Shown here: piece by piece, positions 23,057-31,430 of the stretch | How positions within the stretch are numbered: position 1 is the first letter of the stretch | Layout: each line of letters starts with the position of its first letter | Source of the DNA: a virus | Length of the DNA stretch: 32,030 nucleotides | Virus record (IMG/VR): IMGVR_UViG_3300027771_000058 | Coordinates: 1 to 32,030 of that record | Strand: one strand, 5' to 3' | Translations under genes and position numbers: made by a program | Notes under the pieces: generated by a model | The model's database searches: none | Told to the model about the DNA's origin: nothing | Seen by the model: the letters and a program-made list of their open reading frames with translations, nothing else

Positions 23057-26000
23057 ATGGCATTAGTATCACCAGGTGTAGAAGTCAAAGTAATTGACGA
23101 ATCATTCTACACACCAGCAGCGGCTGGAACGGTCCCTATGATCTTTGTAGTTACAGCTAGTAATAAAACTAAAAGTAGCGGCACAGGAACAGCAGTAGGT
23201 ACTACTAAAACAAACGCAGGCAAACCATACTTAATCACCAGCCAACGCGAGCTAGGTGAAACATTTGGCGATCCACTATTTTACAGTGACACCAACGGTA
23301 ATATGATTCACGGCGGAGAGCTTAACGAGTACGGTTTACAAGCTGCTTACTCTACATTAGGCGTTTCGAATCGTGCATATGTAGTTCGCGCAGATTTAGA
23401 CGCAACAGAGCTTACAGCAAGTGCAACAGCACCAGGTGGCGAAGCAGCAAACAATGCATACTGGAATGATACTAGCATTAGTAACTACGGTATACTTGAA
23501 TGGAACGGCTCGGCAGTTAGTGTTGTAGGCGGACAAAGCTTTACAGCGCAATCACGCACGGTACTTACAGTAGTAACTGACTTAGTTGGTAACGCATTAG
23601 CTGGAGTACCAAAAGCATCAATTGGCCAAATTGGCGATTATGCAATTGACGCAAACGACACAATGAACCGTTTGTATTACAAGTCACCAGGATATGGCAC
23701 AACTGCACAAAGAGCAACTAACACAGGTACTTGGGTAGAAGTCGGCGGCAATCCTTGGAAGGCAAGTTGGGCTGCAACACGCGGCACAACAACAAATCCA
23801 GTACTAACTACAAGTGAAACTATTAGCATTAACGGTACTGCTGTTGCATTAACAGGTACAACTATTGCCCAGCTTGTTGGAATTATTAACGCAGCAGGTA
23901 TTGCAGGCGTAACATCAGCATTAGTTGATGGATCAATTGAGCTTTATGCAGATGCAGCAAGTCAGTCAAACGGTTCAGTTGCTGATGGCAAAATAGCAGT
24001 TGCTGAAGGCTCAGCTGGATTGATGGGTGACTTAGGTATAACAGCAGCAACATACAGCGGTCCAAGATTAGAAGCAGCACCACATACTAGTGTTCCTACA
24101 TATAAAACTGGAGCAACTTCTCCAGCACCAAGTGGAAGTGTTTGGATTAAAACAACTACTCCAAATGGCGGAGCAAACATTAGTGTAAAGCAGTACAGCA
24201 CAGCTACACAGCTTTGGTCAACTGTAACAGCACCAATGTATACTACAGCACAAGGCGCAATTTACGGACTTGATAAAACAGGCGGCGGTGCAAATCTTGC
24301 AGCAGGCGCACTATATGTTAAGACTAACGTAGACGAGCTTGCTAACCCAATTGGTAACTACAAGTTATATTCTAGAGTAGCGTCAGGCGCAACTAGCGTT
24401 ACTGGTACTACCGTAGCCGCTGCCGTAACAGCAGCAACTTACACATTTACTATACAAGAAACTAAAGCTAATAGTGCAGTACTAACATCAGCAGTAACAG
24501 TAAGTGTTACATCTACAGCAGCTTCTACTGATGCTGAATTACTTGCAGCAGCTATTAACGCTAAAGGATTAGTTAATGTTGTAGCATTAGTTGACGCAAA
24601 CAATAAAGTAGTAATCCAGCACAAATTAGGCGGCGACATTTATCTTGTTGATACCGACGGCGGACTAGCACTATACGGTTTTGCAGCAGCAACTACAGCT
24701 AACTTATACACTGGTCCAGCAGCAACTGGCTTAGTAGCTTCAAACTGGAAGCCATTGGTTTACACAGCATCAAGCACAGTTCCATTAAGTTTAGCAACAT
24801 CCAAGCAGTTATGGTACAACAGTGTAACTGATGAAGTTGACATCCTTGTACATAACGGTAGTGACTGGGTTGGTCTTAACTACGTTGGAGGATCTGGTTT
24901 ATCAGCAGTTTCTAGTCCATATAGTGGCACTAGTCCAGATGGTCCACAAGTAGCAGCAACAGCTCCTACTGTACAATCAGATCTAACAGCACTAGTTGAA
25001 GGTGATATTTGGGTTAGTACAGCAGACGTTGAAAGCTATCCAGCAATTTACAGATGGAACGCAACATTATTGAAGTGGATCTTACTTGATAAAGCAGATC
25101 AAACTACAGAAAATGGTGTACTATTTGCAGATGCACGAGAAGGCGACACAGGCGGTACAGCAACAGACGCACCAAGTGCAACTATTGCAGAACTACTTAT
25201 AAGTGACTTTGTAGACACAGATTGCCCAGATCCAGCACTATACCCAACTGGTATGTTGTTATGGAACTTACGCAAGAGTGGATTTAACGTTAAGCGTTTT
25301 GAGCGCACTTATGTAGACGTAGCTGCTAAAAACATCCGTCAGCAAACAGCTGGTGTTGGTGCTTCGATGGCAGCTTACTATCCACATCGTTGGGTTACTG
25401 ATTCAGGTAACCAAGCTGATGGTTCAGGCAGCTTTGGACGCCATGCACAACGCAAGAGTGTTGTACAAGCACTACAGGCATTAGTTAACAGCAATCAAGA
25501 TATACGTGACGAAGAAAGTCGTCAGTTTAACTTGTTAGCTGCTCCTGGTTATCCAGAGCTAATTGGTGAAATGATCACACTAAACTACGATAGACGCTTA
25601 ACAGCATTTGTTGTTGGTGATACACCATTCCGTTTAACACCAGATGCAACTTCATTAAATGAATGGGCAACTAACGTTAAACTAGCACTTGAAGATAATG
25701 ATGACGGTGCAGTAAGTAGAGACGAGTACTTAGCTATGTACTACGGTTCGGGCTTCTCAAGTGATAACGCTGGTAACAACATTGTTGTTCCACCAAGTCA
25801 CATGGCGCTACGTACTATTATACTAAACGACCAAGTTGCTTTCCCCTGGTTTGCTCCAGCAGGAACACGACGCGGTGGAGTAAGTAATGCTTCGAGTTCA
25901 GGTTATATTACTAGCGAAGGCGAATTTAAGTCAGTAGCATTGAACACAGGACAGCGCGATACATTGTATTCAAACGCAATTAACCCAATTACGTTCCTAG

Positions 26001-26380
26001 CAGGAGCAGGGCTTGTTGTATTTGGACAAAAGACTCGTGCAAAAAATGCAAGTGCATTGGATCGCGTTAACGTAGCACGTTTAACTGTTTACTTACGTGG
26101 ACAGCTAGAGCTATTAGCGAAACCTTACTTGTTTGAGCCAAATGACAAGATCACACGTGATCAAGTTAAAGCGGCAGCTGATGCGCTATTACTAGAATTA
26201 GTAGCACTAAGAGCACTTTACGACTTCCTAGTTGTGTGTGATGAAAGTAACAACACACCAGCGAGAATAGATCGTAATGAGCTATACTTAGACATTGCTA
26301 TTGAACCAGTAAAAGCTATTGAGTTTATATACATACCGCTTAGAATTAAGAACACAGGCGAAATTGCAGCACTAGGTTAA
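23057..26380 (+). CDS. 18: tail sheath protein, T4 gp18-like
   Basis: This 1107-residue contractile sheath subunit has the N-terminal MALVSPGVEVKVIDES, then GTVPMIFVVTASNKT and LGETFGDPLF, as in T4-like sheaths. The C-terminal 390 residues are the conserved core (SDFVDTDCPDPALYPTGMLL, then FAPAGTRRGG, TFLAGAGLVVFGQKT and a final IEFIYIPLRIKNTGEIA). T4 gp18 has 659 residues. The extra 450 or so lie in the middle (about 130-680) as Ala/Thr/Gly-rich beta domains, probably exposed on the outer surface. AGGAGA lies 6 nt before the ATG. A strong terminator follows the gene. Confidence 0.92.
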   Translation: MALVSPGVEVKVIDESFYTPAAAGTVPMIFVVTASNKTKSSGTGTAVGTTKTNAGKPYLITSQRELGETFGDPLFYSDTNGNMIHGGELNEYGLQAAYSTLGVSNRAYVVRADLDATELTASATAPGGEAANNAYWNDTSISNYGILEWNGSAVSVVGGQSFTAQSRTVLTVVTDLVGNALAGVPKASIGQIGDYAIDANDTMNRLYYKSPGYGTTAQRATNTGTWVEVGGNPWKASWAATRGTTTNPVLTTSETISINGTAVALTGTTIAQLVGIINAAGIAGVTSALVDGSIELYADAASQSNGSVADGKIAVAEGSAGLMGDLGITAATYSGPRLEAAPHTSVPTYKTGATSPAPSGSVWIKTTTPNGGANISVKQYSTATQLWSTVTAPMYTTAQGAIYGLDKTGGGANLAAGALYVKTNVDELANPIGNYKLYSRVASGATSVTGTTVAAAVTAATYTFTIQETKANSAVLTSAVTVSVTSTAASTDAELLAAAINAKGLVNVVALVDANNKVVIQHKLGGDIYLVDTDGGLALYGFAAATTANLYTGPAATGLVASNWKPLVYTASSTVPLSLATSKQLWYNSVTDEVDILVHNGSDWVGLNYVGGSGLSAVSSPYSGTSPDGPQVAATAPTVQSDLTALVEGDIWVSTADVESYPAIYRWNATLLKWILLDKADQTTENGVLFADAREGDTGGTATDAPSATIAELLISDFVDTDCPDPALYPTGMLLWNLRKSGFNVKRFERTYVDVAAKNIRQQTAGVGASMAAYYPHRWVTDSGNQADGSGSFGRHAQRKSVVQALQALVNSNQDIRDEESRQFNLLAAPGYPELIGEMITLNYDRRLTAFVVGDTPFRLTPDATSLNEWATNVKLALEDNDDGAVSRDEYLAMYYGSGFSSDNAGNNIVVPPSHMALRTIILNDQVAFPWFAPAGTRRGGVSNASSSGYITSEGEFKSVALNTGQRDTLYSNAINPITFLAGAGLVVFGQKTRAKNASALDRVNVARLTVYLRGQLELLAKPYLFEPNDKITRDQVKAAADALLLELVALRALYDFLVVCDESNNTPARIDRNELYLDIAIEPVKAIEFIYIPLRIKNTGEIAALG

Positions 26381-26391
26381 TATGCGCATAT

Positions 26392-26420
26392 AATGAGTGA
26401 GGAAAATTCCTCACTCATTT
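26392..26420 (+). terminator. terminator after the sheath gene
   Basis: A perfect 13-bp inverted repeat, AATGAGTGAGGAA (26392-26404) and TTCCTCACTCATT (26407-26419), is followed by only a short T stretch. It ends just upstream of the gp19 late promoter. Confidence 0.75.
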
Positions 26421-26423
26421 AAG

Positions 26424-26433
26424 CATAAATACT
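26424..26433 (+). promoter_or_regulatory. T4-type late promoter (gp19 tail tube)
   Basis: CATAAATACT (core 26425-26431) is 19 bp upstream of the gp19 ATG at 26451, directly after the sheath terminator. Confidence 0.75.
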
Positions 26434-26450
26434 GTACAGGAGATAACAGA

Positions 26451-27095
26451 ATGCCAATTACAACATTACAAAACATCAGTGTACCTACAGAAGGTGCTGG
26501 ATCCAACTCATCATTATTGATGCCTAAGTTACAGTATCGCTTTAGAGTATTACTAGACAGCTTTGGTACAACTGGTGGACCAGATGGAACTAGAGAAATA
26601 TCAAGACAAGTAGTAGACGTAACTCGTCCAAACGTTAGTTTTGAACAAATGACAATTGAAGCTTACAACAGCAAAACTTATCTTGCTGGTAAGCACACAT
26701 GGGAACCAATTACACTAACACTACGCGAAGATGCAAACAACAACGTACAAAAAGTTGTTGGACAGCAGCTACAAAAGCAGTTCGATTTCTTCGAACAAGC
26801 AAGTGCAGTGTCAAGTGGTACATACAAATTCCAAACTAGTATTGAAATTTTAGACGGTGGCAACGGAGCAAATGGTGCTAACGTTATTGATAAATTCCAA
26901 TTAGTAGGCTGCTATATTGAATCAGCAAACTATAATTCATTAGCATATGCTACAAACGAAGCTGTAACAACTTCACTGACTATACGTTATGACAACGCTA
27001 TTCAGTTTGGTGCAGACGATTCGTTCGAAGGTATTGGCGAAGCAGTTGCAAGAGCAACAAACGCTGCTATTGGTGGCACTACTGTTACTGGCTAA
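26451..27095 (+). CDS. 19: tail tube protein, T4 gp19-like
   Basis: This 214-residue tube subunit has PKLQYRFRVLLDSFG at the N-terminus, RQVVDVTRPNVSFEQMTIEA, then TWEPITLTLREDANNNVQKV and a C-terminal TSLTIRYDNAIQF strand, all standard for T4-like gp19. T4 gp19 has 163 residues; the C-terminus here is extended. I chose the ATG at 26451 because AGGAG lies 8 nt before it. An upstream GTG at 26397 is in frame but lies in the terminator hairpin and before the promoter. Confidence 0.88.
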   Translation: MPITTLQNISVPTEGAGSNSSLLMPKLQYRFRVLLDSFGTTGGPDGTREISRQVVDVTRPNVSFEQMTIEAYNSKTYLAGKHTWEPITLTLREDANNNVQKVVGQQLQKQFDFFEQASAVSSGTYKFQTSIEILDGGNGANGANVIDKFQLVGCYIESANYNSLAYATNEAVTTSLTIRYDNAIQFGADDSFEGIGEAVARATNAAIGGTTVTG

Positions 27096-27125
27096 TACAA
27101 TTAGCTAAGATTGGTATTTTACATA

Positions 27126-27160
27126 GAAAGCGGAGATTGTTAATTCAGTCGCCGCTTTTC
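27126..27160 (+). terminator. terminator after gp19
   Basis: GAAAGCGG (27126-27133) pairs with CCGCTTTT (27152-27159), continued after an A/G mismatch by GATTG/CAGTC with one wobble and a six-base loop. TTTT completes it. Confidence 0.7.
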
Positions 27161-27190
27161 TCTATATAATATACATGGTTAAATCATAAG

Positions 27191-27200
27191 GATAAATATT
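27191..27200 (+). promoter_or_regulatory. T4-type late promoter (27204 gene)
   Basis: GATAAATATT (core 27192-27198) ends only 5 bp before the ATG at 27204, so the expected start site is at the start codon. The candidate Shine-Dalgarno AAGGA (27188-27192) overlaps the promoter core and would be present only in read-through RNA. Confidence 0.65.
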
Positions 27201-27203
27201 AGT

Positions 27204-28427
27204 ATGAGTTTAAAAGATTTATTCCTAAACAATCTGCAGTCAGCAAACCACTTGCGTGACGCACGTCATGCCCACCAAATTTATACACAAAGTAATTTTG
27301 CATTTGCACCTAAAACAAAACACATGTATCATGTTAGGTTTGAACCTAACAGAGAAGTAGGCAATAATGCAGATTCAAATACATTTAGATTCCAAAAAGA
27401 ATTAGGAATACTTGTTAAGAGTGCTGATTTGCCTAGCTTTAGAGCAAGCGTAGAAAACAAACAACAATACAATCGTAAAAAGAATGTACAAACTAGAGTT
27501 GATTATCAAGACTGTAGAATTGCATTTCATGATGATAATACTGGTGTTACTAGAGCATTATTAGAAGAGTATTACAGATATTACTTTGATGACGCTAACA
27601 GAATTGTTGGCGGCAATGAAGCAGCTTATGGACCTAGAGACAAATATTTTGGCAGGGTTCCTAATTACGGACTTAACAATGATAAGAAAAATCCATTTTT
27701 TGATTATATTACAATTTATCAACTCTCGCGCAGAGATTGGGTTGCATACACATTAGTTAATCCGTTGTTAACTTCATGGGATCACGGAAGTGTTGCAAGC
27801 AGCGGCAGCGAGTTTAATGAAAATACAATTAGTGTTGCTTATGAAGCTGTACAATATTCTAGCGGTACTACAAGTTTCGAACCACCAGTAGGTTTTGCAG
27901 ATGCAGCTACAGGCTACGATGTAACACCGAGTCCGTTAGGCTATCTTGATAATGCAATGACTAGTGGATTTGACGGAAGCAAAGGTTTAATACCTGCGTT
28001 AATTGGTCTCGGCACTTCTTCTTTACTAAGAAAAGCGTTTGGTAATCAAAACAATAAAGATAAAAATATACTTAAACAAGTAGCAACTGGAGTTATTGGC
28101 GGCTTAGTAACTAGTGTATTATCTAGTAATAAGTTACCGGTTTCTGACAGTCAAAATATTCAAACATCGTCAACATCAAGATCGGCCGATACCACAGTGC
28201 TTAGTATTAGTGCAATAAATAGTCAGTTAGCAAATCCAGCAGTTTCTAATGTATTGGTTCCGGCATTAATTAATAGCGGCGCGCTACCCAACGTAACTGT
28301 AAATACATATAATAGTTCTACAGCATCACAAAAAGCTTCATACGTGTCACAACTAACAACTAAGATATCTAGCGGTGATCAAAAATTAGCACAAATTGCA
28401 TCTAATGCAATAAACGGAGGAATATAA
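27204..28427 (+). CDS. tube-like or baseplate structural protein (gp19/gp48/gp54-type fold candidate)
   Basis: This 407-residue protein is encoded directly after gp19. Residues 40-220 contain a tube-like pattern: KTKHMYHVRFEPN, FQKELGILVKSADLPSFRAS, RVDYQDCRIAFHDDNTGVTR, and later ENTISVAYEAVQYSSG. These parallel gp19 (strand, domain-swap loop, closing strand), so it may be a baseplate or terminal tube protein such as T4 gp48 or gp54. The C-terminal 150 residues are Ser/Asn/Ala-rich with a Gly-rich stretch (LIPALIGLGTSSLL, then ATGVIGGLVTSVLSS). The exact T4 counterpart cannot be fixed from the sequence. GGAGGA at its 3' end serves the next gene. Confidence 0.55.
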   Translation: MSLKDLFLNNLQSANHLRDARHAHQIYTQSNFAFAPKTKHMYHVRFEPNREVGNNADSNTFRFQKELGILVKSADLPSFRASVENKQQYNRKKNVQTRVDYQDCRIAFHDDNTGVTRALLEEYYRYYFDDANRIVGGNEAAYGPRDKYFGRVPNYGLNNDKKNPFFDYITIYQLSRRDWVAYTLVNPLLTSWDHGSVASSGSEFNENTISVAYEAVQYSSGTTSFEPPVGFADAATGYDVTPSPLGYLDNAMTSGFDGSKGLIPALIGLGTSSLLRKAFGNQNNKDKNILKQVATGVIGGLVTSVLSSNKLPVSDSQNIQTSSTSRSADTTVLSISAINSQLANPAVSNVLVPALINSGALPNVTVNTYNSSTASQKASYVSQLTTKISSGDQKLAQIASNAINGGI

Positions 28428-28430
28428 TTT

Positions 28431-28802
28431 ATGTCAAAAACAATGTCAGATAATAGTAATGCTCCAGCAATAGAGCCTACAACAGAATACTTTAATAATT
28501 TTTATAATCTAGATATAAATTATAATCCTAGTGAAGTTGATGCTGTTATTGGGTATTTTCTTAAACGGGGATTCCAAAAAGTTTCAGCAATTAACACAGC
28601 AAGCGTATTACTACAGCAAGCCAAGATCGACGACTTAAATGTACAAGAATTATTAGACACATTAAAGGGCGTAACAGAAGTACAACTAAGTTTAATTGTA
28701 GCTCAAATACTTAACTTTAATAGAGAAAAAACAAGTGTTTTAGGATTTAGAGACACAGAACAAACGTCAGAATTATTTGATTTAAGAAACGTTGTAATCT
28801 AA
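28431..28802 (+). CDS. unknown small protein between tube and head-completion genes
   Basis: This 123-residue protein was not recognised. It is mostly helical with no cysteines. The C-terminal part reads VSAINTASVLLQQAKIDDLN, then TLKGVTEVQLSLIVAQILN and a final RDTEQTSELFDLRNVVI. GGAGGA inside the end of the preceding gene is well placed for its ATG. It lies three bases after that gene and two before gp4, so it is part of the late morphogenesis operon and probably a virion or assembly component. Confidence 0.6.
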   Translation: MSKTMSDNSNAPAIEPTTEYFNNFYNLDINYNPSEVDAVIGYFLKRGFQKVSAINTASVLLQQAKIDDLNVQELLDTLKGVTEVQLSLIVAQILNFNREKTSVLGFRDTEQTSELFDLRNVVI

Positions 28803-28803
28803 T

Positions 28804-29241
28804 ATGTCTCGCTTTGCACAAGGCAAGTTTGTACCTAAAAATCCTAAAAAATACATCGGCAACAAAGTTCCTACATATCGATCCGGCTGGGAATATACTT
28901 TTATGAAGTTCTGCGACGAGCACCCTGCAATAGAGCAATGGGCAAGTGAAGCAGTACGTATACCGTATCGAAATCCTTTAACTGGCAAGCAAACAGTATA
29001 TGTGCCAGACTTCTTTATTTCGTACGCAGATAAGGGTGCTAAAAAACGTGTAGAACTAATTGAAGTTAAACCTGCTAACCAAGCAATGCGAGAGCGCCTT
29101 GGCAATAGCAAACATAATCAAGCACATTATGTAGTTAATCAAGCAAAATGGGAAGCTGCTAGATCGTGGTGTAAACAACAAGGCATAATGTTTCGTATTG
29201 TTACTGAAGATGATATATTCCATAATGGAAGGAAGAGATAA
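28804..29241 (+). CDS. 4: head completion nuclease, T4 gp4-like
   Basis: This 145-residue protein resembles T4 gp4 (gp50), which trims DNA protruding from filled heads before tail joining. The family pattern is present: N-terminal SRFAQGKFVPKNPKKYIGN, then YRSGWEYTFMKFCDEHP, and a PD-(D/E)xK core with P68-D69 (VPDFFISY) and E87-V-K89 (LIEVKPAN), followed by VNQAKWEAARSWCKQQG. Length matches T4 gp4 (about 150). It has no strong Shine-Dalgarno and may rely on coupling with the gene two bases upstream. A late promoter overlaps its stop codon. Confidence 0.85.
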   Translation: MSRFAQGKFVPKNPKKYIGNKVPTYRSGWEYTFMKFCDEHPAIEQWASEAVRIPYRNPLTGKQTVYVPDFFISYADKGAKKRVELIEVKPANQAMRERLGNSKHNQAHYVVNQAKWEAARSWCKQQGIMFRIVTEDDIFHNGRKR

Positions 29242-29246
29242 ATAAT
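29237..29246 (+). promoter_or_regulatory. T4-type late promoter overlapping the gp4 stop (gp16)
   Basis: GATAAATAAT (core 29238-29244) contains the gp4 stop codon TAA (29239-29241). It lies 24 bp upstream of the gp16 ATG at 29271. Confidence 0.7.
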
Positions 29247-29270
29247 AGTAGCATATAATGGAATTAATTC

Positions 29271-29774
29271 ATGACAAAAAAATTAGAAGACTTATTAAAC
29301 TTACCTGACTCTAAAGAAATTATTAAAGACGCAGAAGTCCAAGAAGTAGAGCAGAAAAAGTATGAAGTAGAACAAGCAGATACTTTTCGTGATATTGCCG
29401 AGTTTGATAAGATTGCTAGTGCATTACCAGCAGTTAAAGGATTAGGTCAAAAAGCAGATGACGAACTAGAAGTAATAGCTGCAAAGGCTATGGAAGCATA
29501 TGACGACTTAATGGACTTAGGTATGAATGTAGAAGCACGTTATAGCAGTCGTATATTTGAAACTGCCGGCGGCATGCTTAAAACTAGTCTTGATGCTAAA
29601 GTTGCAAAAATGGATAAGAAATTAAAAATGATTGAACTACAACTTAAAAAAGAAAAGATGGATAAAGACGGTAAAGCAACAGGCGAAGGCGACATTGTTA
29701 ATGGCGCAGGCTATGTAGTTACTGATAGAAATAGTCTTTTAGAGAAGCTCAAAGGCTTAGATAAAGATAAATAA
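29271..29774 (+). CDS. 16: terminase small subunit, T4 gp16-like
   Basis: This 167-residue protein matches the T4-like DNA packaging small subunit (Pfam DNA_Packaging). The diagnostic central helices are YDDLMDLGMNVEARYSSRIF and ETAGGMLKTSLDAKVAKMDK, followed by KLKMIELQLKKEKM. It would form the ring that recognises or nicks concatemeric DNA and stimulates gp17. The N-terminal 45 residues are acidic and probably flexible. It is separated from the large subunit gene (31830) by three genes, whereas in T4 genes 16 and 17 are adjacent. Confidence 0.85.
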   Translation: MTKKLEDLLNLPDSKEIIKDAEVQEVEQKKYEVEQADTFRDIAEFDKIASALPAVKGLGQKADDELEVIAAKAMEAYDDLMDLGMNVEARYSSRIFETAGGMLKTSLDAKVAKMDKKLKMIELQLKKEKMDKDGKATGEGDIVNGAGYVVTDRNSLLEKLKGLDKDK

Positions 29775-29775
29775 T
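29766..29775 (+). promoter_or_regulatory. T4-type late promoter overlapping the gp16 stop
   Basis: GATAAATAAT (core 29767-29773) overlaps the gp16 stop codon (29772-29774) and lies 26 bp upstream of the ATG at 29802. It is identical over ten bases to the site at 29237. Confidence 0.7.
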
Positions 29776-29801
29776 ACATATAGAACAGGGATCCGAGCAC
29801 A

Positions 29802-30359
29802 ATGAGATCATTTACAGAAGTACTAACAGAGTCTAAAAAGACTTATGAATTTAAAATTGGAGTAGCTGGTCCTTTACCGGAAAGCTTTACTGACCGGTTA
29901 GAAACATGCCTTAGAAAATATAACATTTCTAATATAACATCCGGCAAGAAAACACCAATACAGGAACGTCCACTAGACTTCCCGCAATTAAGTAATATGG
30001 AAGTTACATATTTTGAATTAGCAGTAGAATACCCAACAACTAGTCAAGTACTACAAGAGTATATTGCTAAGTGCTGTGGTTGCGATCAGGCACATATTAT
30101 TGTACGCAACGCAAACGATCCTAGAGAAGAATACCAAGAAATGGACGACAAAACACCATACGTATCCAAACTAGAAACAGAAGACATGGGTGGCGAGAGC
30201 GCACAAGATAGTGTTGCAGGAAGCCGTGTAATGAGCCTTTTAAAAGAACTTGAAACTGCTCAAAAAGAAGATAAGCACAGCGGTGCTGAAGGCGCTCCAG
30301 TTGGGGAGTCAACAGACATCACTGATGATGAAAATACTAAAGCAGTTGTAGGAGGCTGA
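29802..30359 (+). CDS. probable prohead-associated protein with an N-terminal LTE cleavage motif
   Basis: This 185-residue protein is of a type that recurs next to packaging and head genes in marine T4-like phages; its function is not established. The N-terminus MRSFTEVLTESKK contains L8-T9-E10, which fits the L/I-x-E recognition of T4 prohead protease gp21. Residues 15-110 look folded (EFKIGVAGPLPESFTDRLET, then KKTPIQERPLDFPQ and VEYPTTSQVLQEYIAK). The C-terminal 70 residues are acidic and Ser-rich. GGAGG near its 3' end serves the next gene, which starts 4 bp after its stop. Confidence 0.55.
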   Translation: MRSFTEVLTESKKTYEFKIGVAGPLPESFTDRLETCLRKYNISNITSGKKTPIQERPLDFPQLSNMEVTYFELAVEYPTTSQVLQEYIAKCCGCDQAHIIVRNANDPREEYQEMDDKTPYVSKLETEDMGGESAQDSVAGSRVMSLLKELETAQKEDKHSGAEGAPVGESTDITDDENTKAVVGG

Positions 30360-30363
30360 TATT

Positions 30364-31401
30364 ATGAATATGAAGAAATTAATTGAATCAATGGACAACA
30401 TCGATGAATGTGGAATGGCCGAAGGACCCATGGGAATGGCTCCACCTGCAATGTCTCCACCAGCTCCAGAGATGGACAAGGGAACACCTGTAAGTGTAAA
30501 CGTATCAATGAATGCAAGCGGCAAAGAACATGTAGCTGATTTGTTAGATATGATGAAGAACGCAGGACTAGGCGATGCAGCTCCGGCAGCAGACGCAATG
30601 ATGTCACCGCGTATGGATATGGAACGATTGTCAGGCATTATGGGTAGTCCAGAACATGATCATGATGATGATGATAAAATGAAACTTCCTAGCTTAGGCG
30701 ATCTTGACGGTGGCGAAGACGAAGCATATGCTAACGAAGTAGCAGATCCAATGGATGACGCAGAAACTGCTTTAGCAGCTGATATTGAAGATCCAATGGA
30801 TGATGAAGACGAAGAAGAAGATTTAGCAGCTGATATGGGCATGGATGACGAAGAAGTCGAAACTGAAGATATGTCCGGCGAAGGTTCTTACACTATCAAA
30901 GTTAAAGGCAAAGATATGGACAGCCAAAATGAGCTTGCAAGAATAGCATCTCTTTCAGGTGTAGCTGCTCCACAAGAAATGGAAACTGAAGCTGACGACG
31001 GTGGATTTAGCGATGCTACTACTGAACCAAATGCAAAGTACGGTGACATGAGTGACGCTATCCCAGATGGCAATGATTTAAACCGCAAGAAAAAGTCATA
31101 CCCTGCTACAGCCGACGGCGACAATCCAATGGCAGTTGAAACAATTAAAGCAGCATTGTATGCAGCATTAACTGAAAAGAAAGCAAAGCCTGACTTTTTA
31201 GATGTTGATAAAGATGGTGACAAAAAAGAGCCAATGAAAAAAGCACTTAAAGATAAAGGTGGCAAGCCTAAAAAAGGTAAAGTACCTCCGCAGTTCCAAA
31301 AAGAAGAAATGACTGCTGAAGGCCGTGGCAAAGTAATGGCTGGCAAAGGACGCGGCAAGAAGAAGCCTAAGTTAATGGCTGGACGTGGACGCGGCAAATA
31401 G
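30364..31401 (+). CDS. probable prohead core/scaffold-like protein, acidic with basic tail
   Basis: This 345-residue protein has strong charge polarity. Residues about 100-175 are almost continuous Asp/Glu with Met. The last 80 are Lys/Arg/Gly-rich, with GRGKVMAGKGRGKKK and a terminal AGRGRGK repeat. The N-terminus MNMKKLIESMD contains LIE (6-8), and LTE recurs before KKAKPDF, both fitting the T4 prohead protease motif L/I-x-E. An EF-hand-like loop DVDKDGDKKEP lies near residue 280. These traits suit an internal scaffold or core protein that contacts DNA, possibly processed during maturation. GGAGG lies 8 nt before the ATG. A UACG-loop terminator follows. Confidence 0.6.
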   Translation: MNMKKLIESMDNIDECGMAEGPMGMAPPAMSPPAPEMDKGTPVSVNVSMNASGKEHVADLLDMMKNAGLGDAAPAADAMMSPRMDMERLSGIMGSPEHDHDDDDKMKLPSLGDLDGGEDEAYANEVADPMDDAETALAADIEDPMDDEDEEEDLAADMGMDDEEVETEDMSGEGSYTIKVKGKDMDSQNELARIASLSGVAAPQEMETEADDGGFSDATTEPNAKYGDMSDAIPDGNDLNRKKKSYPATADGDNPMAVETIKAALYAALTEKKAKPDFLDVDKDGDKKEPMKKALKDKGGKPKKGKVPPQFQKEEMTAEGRGKVMAGKGRGKKKPKLMAGRGRGK

Positions 31402-31430
31402 TAAGTCTTACTAATTAGTATACTAACCAG

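Noticed and set aside
26397-26450. GTG start for gp19 inside the hairpin
   Set aside because: It lies in the sheath terminator and upstream of the gp19 late promoter; ATG 26451 has AGGAG and the conserved N-terminus.
27165-27170. TATAAT upstream of the 27204 gene as a sigma-70 promoter
   Set aside because: The sequence 17 bp upstream (AATTCA) is a poor -35 and lies in the gp19 terminator loop.
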